Shown: positions 12,001 through 20,522 of the stretch, in pieces | Layout of the letters: every line of letters starts with the position of its first letter | Position numbering within the stretch: the stretch's first letter is position 1 | Source: Aplysia californica | Taxonomy: Eukaryota > Mollusca > Gastropoda > Aplysiida > Aplysiidae | NCBI RefSeq assembly: GCF_000002075.1 | Contig: NW_004797423.1 | Coordinates: 584,598 to 648,597, forward strand | Reading direction: 5' to 3' | DNA: 64,000 nucleotides | Translations under genes and position numbers: made by a program | The notes under the pieces: model-generated | Database searches by the model: none | What the model saw: only the letters and a program-made list of their open reading frames with translations | Told to the model about the DNA's origin: nothing

Positions 12001-12942
12001 AGATGACTTTATACTGAGTGTATCAAGTAGTACTTCAGACAGCAAACTGGTCTACTCAAATTGTGAATTCAAAATGTTCATGAAAAAATAAATGAGTAAA
12101 ACGTGAAATAAAAGCATTCCTAGAAAGCACAGTGTACAGTATCTAGCTTGGATAATATCCAGGGCCTGTAAGCTAAAGTGACAATTTATTGTGTGCTGCT
12201 TGTGTTTTTCAGAGGTCAGTCGTCAGTTGAAATAAGACCACTAGACCAACAAGGAAGCAGAAGCCCGGGGAAAGATCGCTGGCGACATCACCGTGACGAC
12301 CATCCTGGATGGAGGAGGAAAAAGAACCATGCGCATCGCCAGCATTCATACTCGTCAGAACCTTATGGGACAAACTTTCCTCGACACTATAGCAGAAACA
12401 GAGGAATGGGGGACCACTTCCAGTCAGAGAGTTTTCATAAACAGATGGCAAATCCGGGCTATCAAGACTCGGAGTATAACAGCACTGGCCAGGTTTCAGG
12501 AGCAAATCCAGGACACATTGATCACAGTCGAGAGAGATACCAACGAGCTGGTTGGGGGGTTAATCATGGTCCGTGGGGCGGTCATGCTTCTAGTAGAGGA
12601 GACTGGGAGGGAGGGATGCCTGGGTATAGAGAGGGGAACCTTTCTGGTGCAGGGAGGAATAATGGCTGGGGAAGTCACTTTTCTCCGGAGCCAAGCCGAT
12701 GGGATGGAGAAACGTACGAAAAGTACAGAGAGGGAGGCAGGGACAGAAACAGAGCTCCATACAGAGTGGGATATAGAGACCAGTGGGGCGGTGGAAACGC
12801 AGCTGGCAGACAAAGACGGTATGATGATGATCGGCGCGGTAATGGTGACAGGTCAAGATATGAAGCAGCTGGGTGGACAGTTGGTGGGGACTCGTCGAGA
12901 GGTGATCAGAAGTACGGGCAGTTTGGTCGCAGGGAATACTAA
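953..12942 (+). CDS. DUSP11: RNA/RNP complex-1-interacting phosphatase (RNA 5'-triphosphatase), 5' part missing
   Basis: Cysteine-phosphatase-fold enzyme; family members remove 5' gamma and beta phosphates from RNA, including Pol III transcripts, mainly in the nucleus. Seven exons join in frame with GT-AG introns: 953-1052, 3419-3498, 5361-5395, 6306-6366, 8178-8224, 10056-10125, 12213-12942 (373 residues plus stop). Seen in order: GMVIDLTFTYKYYN (exon 1), KIFVKGHQVPDD (exon 2), the catalytic loop HCTHGVNRTGYLICR (exon 4, the HCX5R signature with Cys and Arg present), YLIEEMDFEPEEAIA, then FNEARGHGIERENYLADL. The last exon adds about 243 residues rich in Gly, Arg, Trp, Tyr and His, longer than the human tail as I recall it. 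RNGTT capping enzyme is the alternative, but no guanylyltransferase domain follows and the loop reads as PIR1. Exon 953 starts on the last base of a codon, so upstream exons exist; none is recognisable in 1-952. Introns are loaded with SINEs and inverted-repeat elements. Confidence 0.93.
1101..1300 (+). mobile_element. SINE A copy (tRNA-derived)
   Basis: Head GTCTGTAGTGTAGGGGTTAGG matches a tRNA A box, followed by a decayed B box (GAGCTCGGTTCC), then the family body 'ATCTTGGTTTTCCTGCTGGG', 'CAGGGTCAGAAGCCCACCTC' and 'AATGATCTAAATTGTGTC', ending in a run of 'AAAAACACATACATT'. Confidence 0.75.
1318..2015 (+). mobile_element. Element S copy 1, interrupted by an inserted element
   Basis: 1318-1480 and 1790-2015 together match the uninterrupted copy at 14184-14548. 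Landmarks are CATTCCCAAAGGGGG, GTAGAATTGTAAATGGGCTG, CTGCTGCTTTTTCTTTCC, TATTTCCGGGGTGCC, GAGCAGAGTAAGCCTG and the hairpin tail ending GAGCGCCGTAAAACC. The 1482-1789 segment is absent from the other copies. Confidence 0.75.
1482..1785. mobile_element. Inserted ~300-bp element with imperfect inverted ends and TTAA/CTAA flanks
   Basis: Left end CTCTTCCAGTCCCG; right end read inverted CCCTTCCAGCCCCAG. TTAA follows the right end and CTAA precedes the left, which resembles the TTAA specificity of piggyBac-type elements. It interrupts element S. No coding capacity is seen. Confidence 0.4.
2589..2770 (+). repeat. G-rich tract with many G-runs
   Basis: Contains a 14-base G run (2614-2627) and at least six other runs of four or more G, with a GGTGGTGGCTA repeat near 2726-2760. 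It is in DUSP11 intron 1 on the coding strand and could form G-quadruplexes. Confidence 0.5.
2773..3325 (+). mobile_element. 3' end of an L2/CR1-like LINE, with C-terminal coding end and tail
   Basis: 2785-2883 reads WNSLPQPLR, then FKKSLKTHLM and a stop, the usual ORF2 C-terminus of L2/CR1-group LINEs. A long (TG)n expansion (3008-3223) follows. The 3' end at 3243-3325 has TGTAAAGCGCCTAGAGC and GGGCGCTATAGAAAT, with arms AGCGCC/GGCGCT, then (ATT)n. 5'-truncated. Confidence 0.6.
3008..3223 (+). repeat. (TG)n microsatellite
   Basis: Long dinucleotide repeat with interruptions, inside the 3' UTR of the L2-like LINE fragment. Confidence 0.9.
3529..3734. mobile_element. Element F copy 1, TA-flanked
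   Basis: Ends CAGTCAGTCCTT... and ...ATTTTCACTG are flanked by TA on both sides. Internal landmarks are GGCCACCTGTATAAGACAAT, ACATTATAATGAC and GACAATGGGTGG. Non-coding, pogo/Tc1-like in size and flanks. Confidence 0.6.
3845..3995 (-). mobile_element. Element F copy 2 (inverted, shortened)
   Basis: Reads in reverse the F landmarks: CATTGTCGAAGAGA, GATTGTCTTTGACAG, GTCATTATAAT, ending AGAGCAGGTTCAACTG. Confidence 0.5.
4594..4699. mobile_element. Element P, partial
   Basis: Retains 'TTTGAGCAGCCTTTCTAAACC' type interior and the right end GACTCCACTG. The left end is missing or decayed. Confidence 0.4.
4772..4997 (+). mobile_element. SINE A copy
   Basis: TGATGTCTGTGGTGTAGCGG (A box) and GAGTTTGATTCCCG (B box) head, body TATCTCGGTCTTTTTTCTGG and CCCTGACAGACAG. 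The 3' part carries a G-homopolymer (4963-4978) where other copies read GATGGGGGC. Confidence 0.8.
5615..6104 (-). mobile_element. SINE E copy (tRNA-headed, ~480 bp)
   Basis: Minus-strand orientation: the tRNA-like head is at the right (AGGCGAACACCGTAACCTCTA read inverted) and the 3' end at the left is a decayed hairpin region (GCGCTCTGACATATGCGCGCG). Interior landmarks shared with the copies at 38191 and 49026 are CAGTTGGTAGGAAATTTTGA, AGAAGGCTAGGTGT and GGGGGCAGAAAGTGGA. Confidence 0.7.
6450..6605 (+). mobile_element. SINE C copy
   Basis: Head GTGGGTGGTTGGAGGGTGCC is shared in part with SINE B. Body CACTTTTCCTCTGTTGTTTC and GTGTCGATGTGCTTCTCTTT, ending ACTCAAACGAAAC. Five other copies or fragments occur in the window. 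Confidence 0.6.
7195..7367. mobile_element. Element H copy 1, 173 bp, with 6-bp target duplication
   Basis: Ends CTGTTCGCGTGGTTTTATGC and GCATAAAATGATGGGGACAG are inverted. Perfect ATTTCC direct repeats flank it (7189-7194, 7368-7373). The interior (TAATTTAGC.AAATTTGAT, CCTTTATCATTCTTTGTTAA) matches the copy at 49940. Non-coding. Confidence 0.75.
7513..7776. mobile_element. Element G copy 1, TA-flanked
   Basis: Ends TCGTTGGCAAGCTGT and, inverted, TCGTTGGCCAGCTGTTC, each bordered by TA. Subterminal TAAGCCCAGAAAGCAAAATT is partly repeated inverted as TTAGCCCAAAATT. Non-coding, about 264 bp. Confidence 0.65.
7851..8065 (+). mobile_element. SINE A copy
   Basis: GGCATCTGTGGTGTAGTGTT head, AGAGTCCAATTCTCGAGAGG at the B box, body GTATCCCTTTTGGTCCAG, GGGTCAGAAGCCCGCCTCC and a tail of AAAAGCCTACATG. 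Confidence 0.8.
8290..8385. mobile_element. Element F, right half
   Basis: AACATTATAATAATTACACT, CATCTGTCTTAGACA and a decayed CAATAGTTGGCTG match the right half of element F. Confidence 0.4.
8425..8640 (+). mobile_element. SINE B copy with an internal 19-bp tandem array
   Basis: TACTCCTTCTTTCTTATCAA and CTCTCCTCCTT body followed by a tail GTTGCGAGTGCCGCAGAACTC. Four copies of ACCTCTAATGTTTGACATG fill 8509-8584 where other B copies have one ACCTCTAATCTTTGGCACTT segment. Confidence 0.6.
8509..8584 (+). repeat. Four perfect 19-bp tandem repeats
   Basis: Unit ACCTCTAATGTTTGACATG, four times head-to-tail, derived from SINE B sequence just before the 3' hairpin. Confidence 0.9.
8690..8890 (+). 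mobile_element. SINE A copy, head partly lost
   Basis: GGTGCTTCGCCATCGCATGC, GAGTTTCATTCCTGAGTAG (decayed B box), GGATCTCGGCTTTTCCACTG, GGTTGGCCCTGACAGGCAGG and GTTGATGGGAGCATAACAG. Confidence 0.7.
8995..9243. mobile_element. Element G copy 2
   Basis: Left end TCGCCAGCTGTTCAGATACG and right end, inverted, TCGCCTGCAAGCTGTTCAAC. Subterminal AAAGCCCAGAAGTTTGAATT matches copy 1 in inverted orientation. Confidence 0.5.
9846..10034 (+). mobile_element. SINE B copy
   Basis: TTGGGTGGTTCGTGGGTACT head, GTGTGGTTTGCTCCTTCTTT, CTACTCTCTTGTAAG and a hairpin tail with arms GGCATTT/AAGTGCC before GTAAAACTCTTACTGAAAC. It ends about 21 bp before the acceptor of the DUSP11 exon at 10056. Confidence 0.75.
10430..11628. 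other. Non-coding stretch, possibly an old DNA-element remnant
   Basis: About 1.2 kb of DUSP11 intron 6 with no repeat match elsewhere in the window and no coding signal. The edges carry weak inverted similarity (TAGCAATGCCAAT against TAGCAAAGCCAAT) and TTAA at both ends, so a decayed TTAA-specific element is possible. Confidence 0.25.
11717..11905 (+). mobile_element. SINE B copy
   Basis: CTGGGTGGTTGGTGGATGCT, GTGTGGTTTGCTCCTTCTTT, TTTGTTACTCTCTTGTAACA and hairpin arms GCACTT (11840-11845) / AAGTGC (11866-11871), then GTAAAACTCTTACTAAAGC. Confidence 0.8.
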
Positions 12943-13169
12943 ACTTGTGAAATATTGGTACCGGTATACGCATATAGGTTGTTTTAGCAGGCATCTGTAG
13001 TACATGAACGAATTTTCCTTAGTATAAATTACGCAATGCAAGAATAGGGCTTCAAAGAAAATTTGGTAGGATAACTCCATACAACTTAATGTCGTCAACT
13101 CCACTTGTGGTGAAGTCTCTTGAGTTGATCTTTTCTTTTCTTTCTTTGTTTTGTTTGTTTAAAAAAAAT

Positions 13170-13356
13170 GAAATGTAGGTGTTTTACACGCCCCATCGAC
13201 ACAGTTAAGATCTTCCAAGAGCGGGTTGAGACGGGTACACGACATCCCAGGAGAATGACCGAGGCACTCCGTAAAAATTCTCTACTCCCTGTAACTGAAC
13301 TTGTGGTTTCCTGTGTGTAACGGCAAAGCGCATAATCTCTACACCACAGATGCTGG
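13170..13356 (-). mobile_element. SINE A copy
   Basis: Inverted: ends with ACACCACAGATGCTGG (A-box head) on the right and begins TGTAGGTGTTTTACACGCCC on the left. The B-box region is decayed. Confidence 0.7.
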
Positions 13357-13864
13357 TCAAATGGTTGTGTTAAGCTCAACTTAAATGTTGCGCTTGATTT
13401 GAAGTCCTTTTCAACCCCCTGCTGAAAGTATGCAACAGCTGGATTTTTTTTTTTTTTAACTTTATGTGTACCGTCAAATCTTTTGCAGCAAAGTTTTGAC
13501 ACGGATGAGACTTCGCATAAGAATACTACTTGTAAAGCTGATCAGCGTACAATAAGCTTTCACAGTGCATAGTTGAAATGGTGATGGATAAGAGGAGTGG
13601 ATGTGCATGCGTACATGCATTCGTTCGTGCATTCATGTTTGTGTGAGTGAGAGACATGTGTGAGACATCACAATGCTGTAACCTCGTCTGCAAGTGCTGC
13701 TTCCTCTCTTGAGGTCTTGGCACTCTAAAATAGTAAATGATAGTTGGTCTCTGTTGCAATGCCATTTGAGTTTGATTGAATAGTCTTTTTTGGCATACAG
13801 TGCCATTTGAGTTTGATTGGAGAGGGCCTAGTCTCTTAGGCATGCGATGCCATTTGAATTTGAT

Positions 13865-13950
13865 AACATTATTTATAATGATACTGTCAAAGACTGGCAC
13901 TTTCTTCTCGACAATGGGTGGCCGTCTTAGACAAGACAGTTGTGATTGTT
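13865..13950. mobile_element. Element F, right half
   Basis: TAACATTATTTATAATGATAC, CTTCTCGACAATGGGTGGCC and GTCTTAGACAAGACAGTTGTG match the right half of element F. Confidence 0.45.
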
Positions 13951-13985
13951 TGAGAGAAAACATTTGCAACCTAGAAATTGAATAG

Positions 13986-13991
13986 AATAAA
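13986..13991 (+). terminator. Candidate polyadenylation signal for DUSP11
   Basis: An AATAAA hexamer lies about 1.04 kb past the DUSP11 stop codon, just after a fragment of element F. A second AATAAA is at 14815-14820. Neither can be confirmed without transcript data. Confidence 0.25.
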
Positions 13992-14183
13992 TAGTGACCT
14001 CGTGCTTCAAAGCAGCATGGGTGAAGTTTTATTTCCTCAAATCAGGCTGCACTAAGAGGCAGTGGTAAGACTTTTGGCAGACTTCCTGTGAATCGCAGAA
14101 CTGTCACTGTTGTTGAAACCCGACATGTTCTTGTTTTATATCCCTGTCAGATTTTTCTAGGGTAGTTTTACTTCCCCCCGCGG

Positions 14184-14548
14184 CAGTGCCACTGACTGTA
14201 ATGTCTTTAAGCCATTCCCAAAGGGGGACATTTCTTGTTCAAGCACAGTAGAATTGTAAATGGGCTGATTCATGTCACGCTCATAACTGTGCCTGATCTA
14301 CAACAGGGAACTGCTGCTTTTTCTTTCCTAATCCTTACTATTGTCATTTTCCTCTACTTCTTTTGTATGTGTGTCACTCTCTTGTGACCTGCTATTTCCG
14401 GGGTGCCTTGATAGTTGAAGCAGACCTTGTGCTGTTAAAGCTAGAGAAGTGAGCAGAGTAAGTCTGATTCCCTGTAAAGACTTTTCTGTTGACACCCACC
14501 CCTTGGCGCTCATATAACCTTATGCAGTTGCGAGCGCCGTAAAACCCT
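14184..14548 (+). mobile_element. Element S copy 2, reference full-length copy
   Basis: Uninterrupted ~365-bp copy. The 5' part has GCAGTGCCACTGACTGTAAT; the 3' part GAGCAGAGTAAGTCTGATTC is shared with the LINE ending at 51785. The hairpin arms are GGCGCTC (14505-14511) and GAGCGCC (14532-14538), followed by GTAAAACC. Confidence 0.75.
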
Positions 14549-15307
14549 CTGCCATAATAATAAGATAAGGATAGTTTGCTGTCATTTAACTTTTGACTGA
14601 TTCTGAAATGTAAGTCAGAAGCACACATTGATTTTTTTCAATTTAGTGCATTTTTTTTCTTACTTTGAACATTCTGGTCATATAAATGAAGATGGTGATG
14701 TGTTCTTTGTATTTTCATAATGCTTATTGTACTATATATATTGTAGTCCTGTTTTTTAAATATTTTCAAAGTTTCAGTATTTTCTGACAATTGGAGATGT
14801 CATACTGAATTTTTAATAAATGCCGCATAGCTTCCAACCAATACGGCCTACGTAAAAAAGCGTCTGAGTATTGAAGTCGGTTTTCATGTTGGAAAATAAG
14901 TATTGCTTCTTAGTATTGCTCACCACTGACCTGCCATTGCCAAAATAGAAAATTATTAATTTTCAAGTCTGACTTTTAAATAATAATGAGAACAAAACCT
15001 AGTCATTAATTGGAGAGATCTGTTCCTGCAGGTCTAATTTGAATAGCTTGAATTTATTGAATGCAGAAAAGTTTTTGTGAAGGGTCTGTAGGAGGGTGAC
15101 TTGTCGGGTGGGTAAAGTCTGTTTTTTTTTTTTTTACTTTTGAACAATTGGCAGCTATCATACCATTAAAAAGCATGCAGGATAGGGAATGATAGTTTTA
15201 AAGCATGGTAGTCTTGCACTTATGGAATATTCTGTGGACTGCTTTTTCTGTTGTCATGTTATATCACGAGGCTTTGAATATTGGTGACTCAAGCTGTGAT
15301 GCAAATA

Positions 15308-15482
15308 TAGTGGTGTCCGCTTACACCGAATACAATTATACCGAAAAAGGCAGTAGACCAAAGAAAATACCCCCCCCCCCATTTTTTTCCCTCTACTGTT
15401 TGTGCAACCTAAGCCGAAAAACCCAGCTTAACAAAAGGAAAGCAGGCGATCCCGCAGACTTCGGTTAAAGCGGACTCCACTG
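15308..15482. mobile_element. Element P copy, TA-flanked
   Basis: TAGTGGTGTCCGCTTACACC at left and TTCGGTTAAAGCGGACTCCA then CTG at right, with TA on both sides. A poly-C run interrupts the middle. Confidence 0.6.
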
Positions 15483-15793
15483 TAGTAATGGAACCATATT
15501 TATTGAATTTTAAGCAATGCATGACTGGTGGATCAAAGTTACATTTTGCAGCTGCCTCACTGCCATCATATTTACCCGCATTTTGAAAGTGAACAGCTGG
15601 TGTGTGATGTTTCCAGCAGAGGTGCCTTTTTTTTCTGAATTTGTCTGCGTTTTGCCCAACTTAAGATCAATTGTTGCTATGTCTTGACGCAAGATACATG
15701 AGACAATGTAATTTGTAAAATATGAATCCCTGTGCGCATCCACAGGATCTGAGGTGTGTTATTATAAATTTGTCACACTTTGTAAGCAAGGTT

Positions 15794-15975
15794 CAGTCTA
15801 GCTCGCACATAGTGAAATCAGTGGGATGCAAAAAATCATTTCGTTATGTACGAATTTCGATATTCATGATTAAAAATTCTTAATGATATACTGGTACACA
15901 TGATGTATCAGGAACAATTCAGGACCAGAAAATCTGTTTGCTATTCCCGTGTTTTATAAAGAGCATGCGAGACTG
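15794..15975. mobile_element. Element K copy 1
   Basis: Left end CAGTCTAGCTCGCACATAG and right end, inverted, CAGTCTCGCATGCTC. The middle shares TCAGGAACAATTCAGGACC-type sequence with copy 2. Confidence 0.5.
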
Positions 15976-16159
15976 AATGTTGCTTTCTGACATGTTTTAT
16001 GTTACTGTCCTCACATGGTGTAAGGAGATAGAATGGTGGCAGGGGTAGCATTCTATACACTGTAGAAATGAAAAATATAAATGAGCTAATGATACAAGTG
16101 TTTGAGCATATGTGTGCCTGTATGTTTTGTGTGTTCCTGTATAATTTTATATATACGTA

Positions 16160-16418
16160 TAGTTGGCAAGCTGTTTAAATGTTCTAAGCCCAGAGAGCAA
16201 AATTTTTCAGGAGAGAAAAAAACAACTTTCATTTTTTAAGAACAATTGCACATAAATTACGTATCTCTTCTTGCTTTTTTCAACTCTCAAAATTGAATTT
16301 TAAGAGCTATATCTTGAGCATATGCAAGCTTCTAAAATACTCTTCCAGGGATTGAAAAAGTGGAATAAAAAAACATTTTAAATTTTGGGCTTAGTGCATC
16401 TGATCAGCTGGCTGACTA
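16160..16418. mobile_element. Element G copy 3
   Basis: TAGTTGGCAAGCTGTTTAAA and TCTAAGCCCAGAGAGCAAAA at left; TTTTGGGCTTAGTGCATCTG and ATCAGCTGGCTGACTATA at right. Confidence 0.55.
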
Positions 16419-16727
16419 TATCATTATGTCCAAATCAGTCGGCAACCTTATATTTTTAAATAAACCCATGAATTATTAGTATTTTAAAGGACAGCGTCTC
16501 TTTACCTTGTATTTTTATCAACTTTGGCAACCGCCTACAAAAATGTATGCCCTAAGTTACTGATAAGTGTAAAGGAAATTATCTTTTATTTCAAAATGTA
16601 GTTTTATTACCGGTTATCTGATTCCATCTGTGTGTTTCTGTCGTCTCCCCAAGTATTTGATGAGAAAATAATGAGTGGCTCCGATTTTGTTGGTAGTGTT
16701 TCCAAACTTAACGTCTTTTAATTGATA

Positions 16728-16927
16728 CAGTCTAGCATGCTCATCATAGCGAAGTTGAAACACATGTATCTATATAGGAATACATTCATGACCTGAAAAT
16801 CTGTTCACTGTGAGTAGTATGAGCGTGATTCTCTTAATGTTTTTGTTCGCTATGAGCTCGTTTCTCTCATGTGTATGTTCACTTTGAGCATGGTTTGATG
16901 CATGTTCCCCATGGGCGTGCTAGACTG
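16728..16927. mobile_element. Element K copy 2, TA-flanked
   Basis: Inverted ends CAGTCTAGCATGCTCAT and CAGTCTAGCACGCCCAT, 200 bp apart, bordered by TA on both sides. Non-coding. Confidence 0.65.
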
Positions 16928-17103
16928 TATTTGGAATGTTGTTTTATAGTGGTAATAATTGGTTTGAGGGATGCGTGCGGAAATTGAAAAATAGTTAATA
17001 ATAAAAGTCAAAATTATAATTGTTACCTCAGTTCTTTTATTTGAGTAGCCGTAAGAAAGTGGTATACCAGTACATGTAATTCATTGTAGGCTGTTACTCA
17101 AGC

Positions 17104-17258
17104 AGAACACGGTTAATCTGAAAAGAGGTGTGAACTGGAAGAAAATGAAAGCCATGATTTTTTTTCTTCAATTTGATAAACCTCTCAAATCTGACAACCC
17201 AGCTAAACCATAGAAAATCCAACAGTCCCGCAGATTTCGGTTGATGTGGACTCCAGTG
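17104..17258. mobile_element. Element P, mostly right part
   Basis: AACACGGTTAATCTGAAAAG near the left and CGCAGATTTCGGTTGATGTG, GACTCCAGTG at the right, followed by TA. Confidence 0.5.
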
Positions 17259-17403
17259 TATAAATATAATATCAGAACAGTCTGGCCATTATAACAGTTT
17301 TTCTTTAAATGAAATGCAGATTTTTCTTTTTCTCCACTGACACATTGTAGATAATTTAGGAAGCAGGCTTCAACCCTGCAGCAGAAAGACAGACAGGGCC
17401 TAT

Positions 17404-17935
17404 ATGGACACAATAACGCAAGACGCAAACCAAAGCCTAGAAAGCCTAAATGAATTTCTGTCCGCAGACGACCAATTTCTTTTTCATCATGACCAACAAA
17501 GCCTCCAAAATCACACTACCGAACTCAACAACACCTGTGAGAAATTCAACATGAAAATAAGCACATCAGAAACAGAAGTTATGAAAGAGAGCCGAAACCG
17601 TAGTTCCCTGAACATCGATGTCAATAGTAAACAACTGAAACAGGTGAAGGAGTTTAAATATCTTGGCAGTACTTTTTCTGAAAATGGGTCCATAGACAGA
17701 GAAATAAAAATGTGAACCCAAAAAGCCAACGAGAGCCTACAACACCAAGCACTCAGGCTATAAAGGAAAAGGAAGGCCTCGCAAAAGGTGGATCGAGGGT
17801 GTCAAGGAAACCCTGAGAAAACATAATATCACAACTGAAAGAGCTGCAGAGCTGGCCTACCATAGAAGACTAAACTGCATCTCTCCTCAACGCTTAACGG
17901 CAAAAGAGGATGAAAAAGTAAAAGTAGAGAGTACT
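17404..17935 (+). mobile_element. LINE reverse-transcriptase fragment with internal deletion
   Basis: LSADDQFLFHHDQQSLQ resembles the catalytic (F/Y)ADD region, then CEKFNMKIS and VKEFKYLGSTFSENGSIDRE, the post-catalytic motif of many non-LTR elements. At about 17715 it jumps to the C-terminal part (AYNTKHSGYKGKGRPRKRW), skipping what 51204-51520 still holds. The 3' side abuts element S in opposite orientation. Confidence 0.65.
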
Positions 17936-17945
17936 CTCTTTAGTT

Positions 17946-18335
17946 TTAGTAGTTTTTACGGCGCTCGCAACTGCATAAGGTCATATGAGCGCCAAGGGGA
18001 GGATGTCAACAGAGAAGTCCTTACAGGGAATCAGACTTACTCTGCTCACCTCTCTAGCTTCAACAGCACAAAGTCTGCTTCGACTAACAAGGCACCCCGG
18101 AAATAGAAGGTCACAAGAGTGTGACAAACATACAAAAGAAGTAGAGGAAAATGCTGATAGTAAGGATTAGGAAAGAAAAAAGCAGCAGTTCCTTGTTGCA
18201 GTTCAGGCAGTTACGAGCATGATATTGATGAATCAGCCCATTTACTATTTTACTGTGCATAAGAACATGTTAATGTACCCCCCTTTGGGAATGGCCTAAA
18301 GACACTTCAGTCAGTAGCACTGCAGCGGGCGGTTT
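17946..18335 (-). mobile_element. Element S copy 3
   Basis: Inverted copy: the hairpin tail is at the left (TTACGGCGCTCGCAACTGC) and the 5' part at the right (CACTTCAGTCAGTAGCACTG). Hairpin arms are intact. Confidence 0.75.
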
Positions 18336-18879
18336 GTTACTCTCTAGTTAACATACCAGTTTTAACCCATTTAGTGTTTTTAGAGGCAAAAACTTTTATT
18401 TAAAAAAAAAAAAAAAAGGAAAATTATTACAAGCACGTCATGGAAATGATCTTTACACAAAAAGTTTCATTCAATGCACACTTTATTTTCATAACATATA
18501 TGGCATGTTGTAAATCTTCATGACATCAATAAAATATAATACACACTTTAAGACTTTAAGAGATGGCGATGGTGCTCCTTTTATTTTCTTCATTTCTCCT
18601 GATTACAAAATCATTCTCTGTTCAACAAAAACTCTGTACAACTGACAGGAAAGTACTTCAACACAAACAAGACAGTAACATAAGCATTATATAAATAACA
18701 CTTTCATAACTACTACAGGCACGATTGAGCAACTGCTACTTGTCCCTTAAACTATTTCAAACAACCCGTAAATGCCACAGTGAAACTCGTAACGTGTCTA
18801 AAAAAATTGTCCTACACTGGTGTAATATTGTGCGTTTGGTTTTCCTTGTACTGGGTATTCATATTTGTGTGTTTAATAA

Positions 18880-18965
18880 TTATAATGCATATTTATGTAT
18901 GATATTTGCTATTGTAACCCAAATTTCCCTCCAGGGATTAATAAAGTGTATTCTGTTGATAAAAA
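18880..18965 (+). mobile_element. L2-like LINE 3' tail fragment
   Basis: AATTTCCCTCCAGGGATTAA then TAAAGTGTATTCTG resembles the very common 3' ends of L2/CR1-group LINEs. Only the tail is present. Confidence 0.4.
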
Positions 18966-19371
18966 ATTCTATTTATTCAAATAAAATGAAGATGTCAGGG
19001 GGAGCTTCCAATTTGTCAAATCCGAGTATTTGTTGAAAAAAAAAAAGTGAATTACAAGACCATTATTGATCAATATTGAATAGGGATAACTGCTCTTAAA
19101 CCACGCTGCGATGGTCCAAAAATGCTTCCTTATATGAGTAGTTGCTTTCTTTGCCATGGCTCAGAACGATTCATAATCTTTCGCCTGCCAACACAACACA
19201 TCCCACCAAATTCCTACCTAAATAGGATCCGCAAGGATACCCCACCTGAGTGCTTGCCAGGATTAAACAATAACACACTCTTTACCTGTCGTACACTTAG
19301 CAACCTGCGTAGCACCTATCTACCTGCCTCCCCAGATATCGGAAATACTTTAGCGACAAAGCACAGCTGAT

Positions 19372-19460
19372 AAAAACCTGTAAATTCTTTGCCATATTGA
19401 AAGGCAAAAGAGCAAGAACCCAGATGGCCACTGGATCGGAAAAGTAAATAGTAAAGTTTG
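19372..19460 (+). mobile_element. SINE N 3' fragment
   Basis: GGCAAAAGAGCAAGAACCCA, GATGGCCACTGGATCGGAAA and AGTAAATAGTAAAG match in inverted orientation the piece at 63652-63735. A (GTAAA)n-type tail suggests a retroposon 3' end. Confidence 0.4.
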
Positions 19461-19799
19461 GCATGGCTCCTGAACACTGCCGTTAGCTTTGTGCAAGATT
19501 CAGCGTTTGGCTGGAATTTTTGTTGTTGGTGTTGTAAAAACTACACCAGAACTAAGAAGTGTTTCGGCACTGAGAATCTATACGACCTTATTGTGTTGCA
19601 AGTGCAGTAAAATGCATACTAAAACTTAATTAAAAAGTGTTTTATCGGTATCTTCAAGTTCAAGTGTTTTTTGTTGCTTCAGTTTTTCCTTATAATATTA
19701 TTGCCCCAGCAGACCCTAGAACATTCAAAAACATTCCTGGCATAGAATCACATAGTGCAAGCAACCGATTAGGCACAAACTGGCAAGATCTTTCGCTGT

Positions 19800-19905
19800 C
19801 TATAGCAGGGTACCCATTACCACCTGGGTGAAGTGACAAAAATTGGTGTAAAGTGCCTTTCCCAAGGACACAACATCGTACGACACAGGTGAGCTTTGAA
19901 TGAAT
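19800..19905 (-). mobile_element. SINE N central core
   Basis: Inverted: TTGTGTCCTTGGGAAAGGCA then CTTTACACC, and CTTCACCCAGGTGGTAATGG. The same two blocks occur at 24290-24365. The first resembles conserved central domains seen in several metazoan SINE superfamilies. Confidence 0.5.
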
Positions 19906-20522
19906 CGATAATTTTTACTCAGCATGTGTTGGGACAGTGTCCAGTAAATGTTGCCTGATCATTACCACTTCGCTTTTCAAAGACACCCATAAACTAGAGC
20001 ACATTTGGTGTAACAACAAAGAAAACAATCCTCTCATTTGAAACATAACTAACATTTTATGCATACCAGAGTACTGGAGCATTTTGTTCCAGCGTTAGTC
20101 CAGGGACACTCTTGGTATACCAATAAAAAGGAGAAAAAAATGAGTCTTGCTTGGAACAAAGCCTGATTCTGTTGTTCAGGAGTCGTATCAAGGGAAACGG
20201 CCGCTCCTCCTAAGCAAGCATTTCCTTACAACATTGATTTTTTCCCTTTACACTCATTTCCTATTACATTCAGAACAGATGTCCCTATCATAATCATTAT
20301 CAAGGGTCCTTACTTTAGTCGCACATCTTTCTTATATAAAATGATCCCTCAAATTTTGTGTTTCAGATAACAAACTTGAGGGTCAGGCCTGAGGAATTCA
20401 AAGCGAGATTCACTGTATCAAAATTAGTGCTAAGATGAACAGTAATTCTGAGGACACTGTATTGTAGCAAATTACACTGCATTTCCACATGGATGTGAGC
20501 TCTCTCTGTTTATCATCCCAGG

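Larger units (their letters stand above)
12943..20522. other. Tail-to-tail interval between DUSP11 and MCEE
   Basis: Contains the unresolved 3' UTRs of both genes, then SINE A (13170, minus), an F fragment (13865), S copies (14184; 17946, minus), P copies (15308, 17104), K elements (15794, 16728), G (16160), a LINE (17404), an L2-like tail (18880) and SINE N pieces (19372; 19800, minus). AATAAA hexamers read from MCEE lie at 18487-18482 and near 18975. No further gene is seen. Confidence 0.6.

Noticed and set aside
953-12942. A functional link between DUSP11, which acts on Pol III RNA ends, and the many tRNA-derived SINEs around it
   Set aside because: The same SINEs are equally dense away from the gene; the co-location is most simply genome-wide repeat abundance.
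12293-13000. Long open frame overlapping the DUSP11 last exon in another frame
   Set aside because: It overlaps the frame that continues the phosphatase and ends with a Gly/Arg-rich tail; the alternative product has no recognisable motif and extends past the stop without support.
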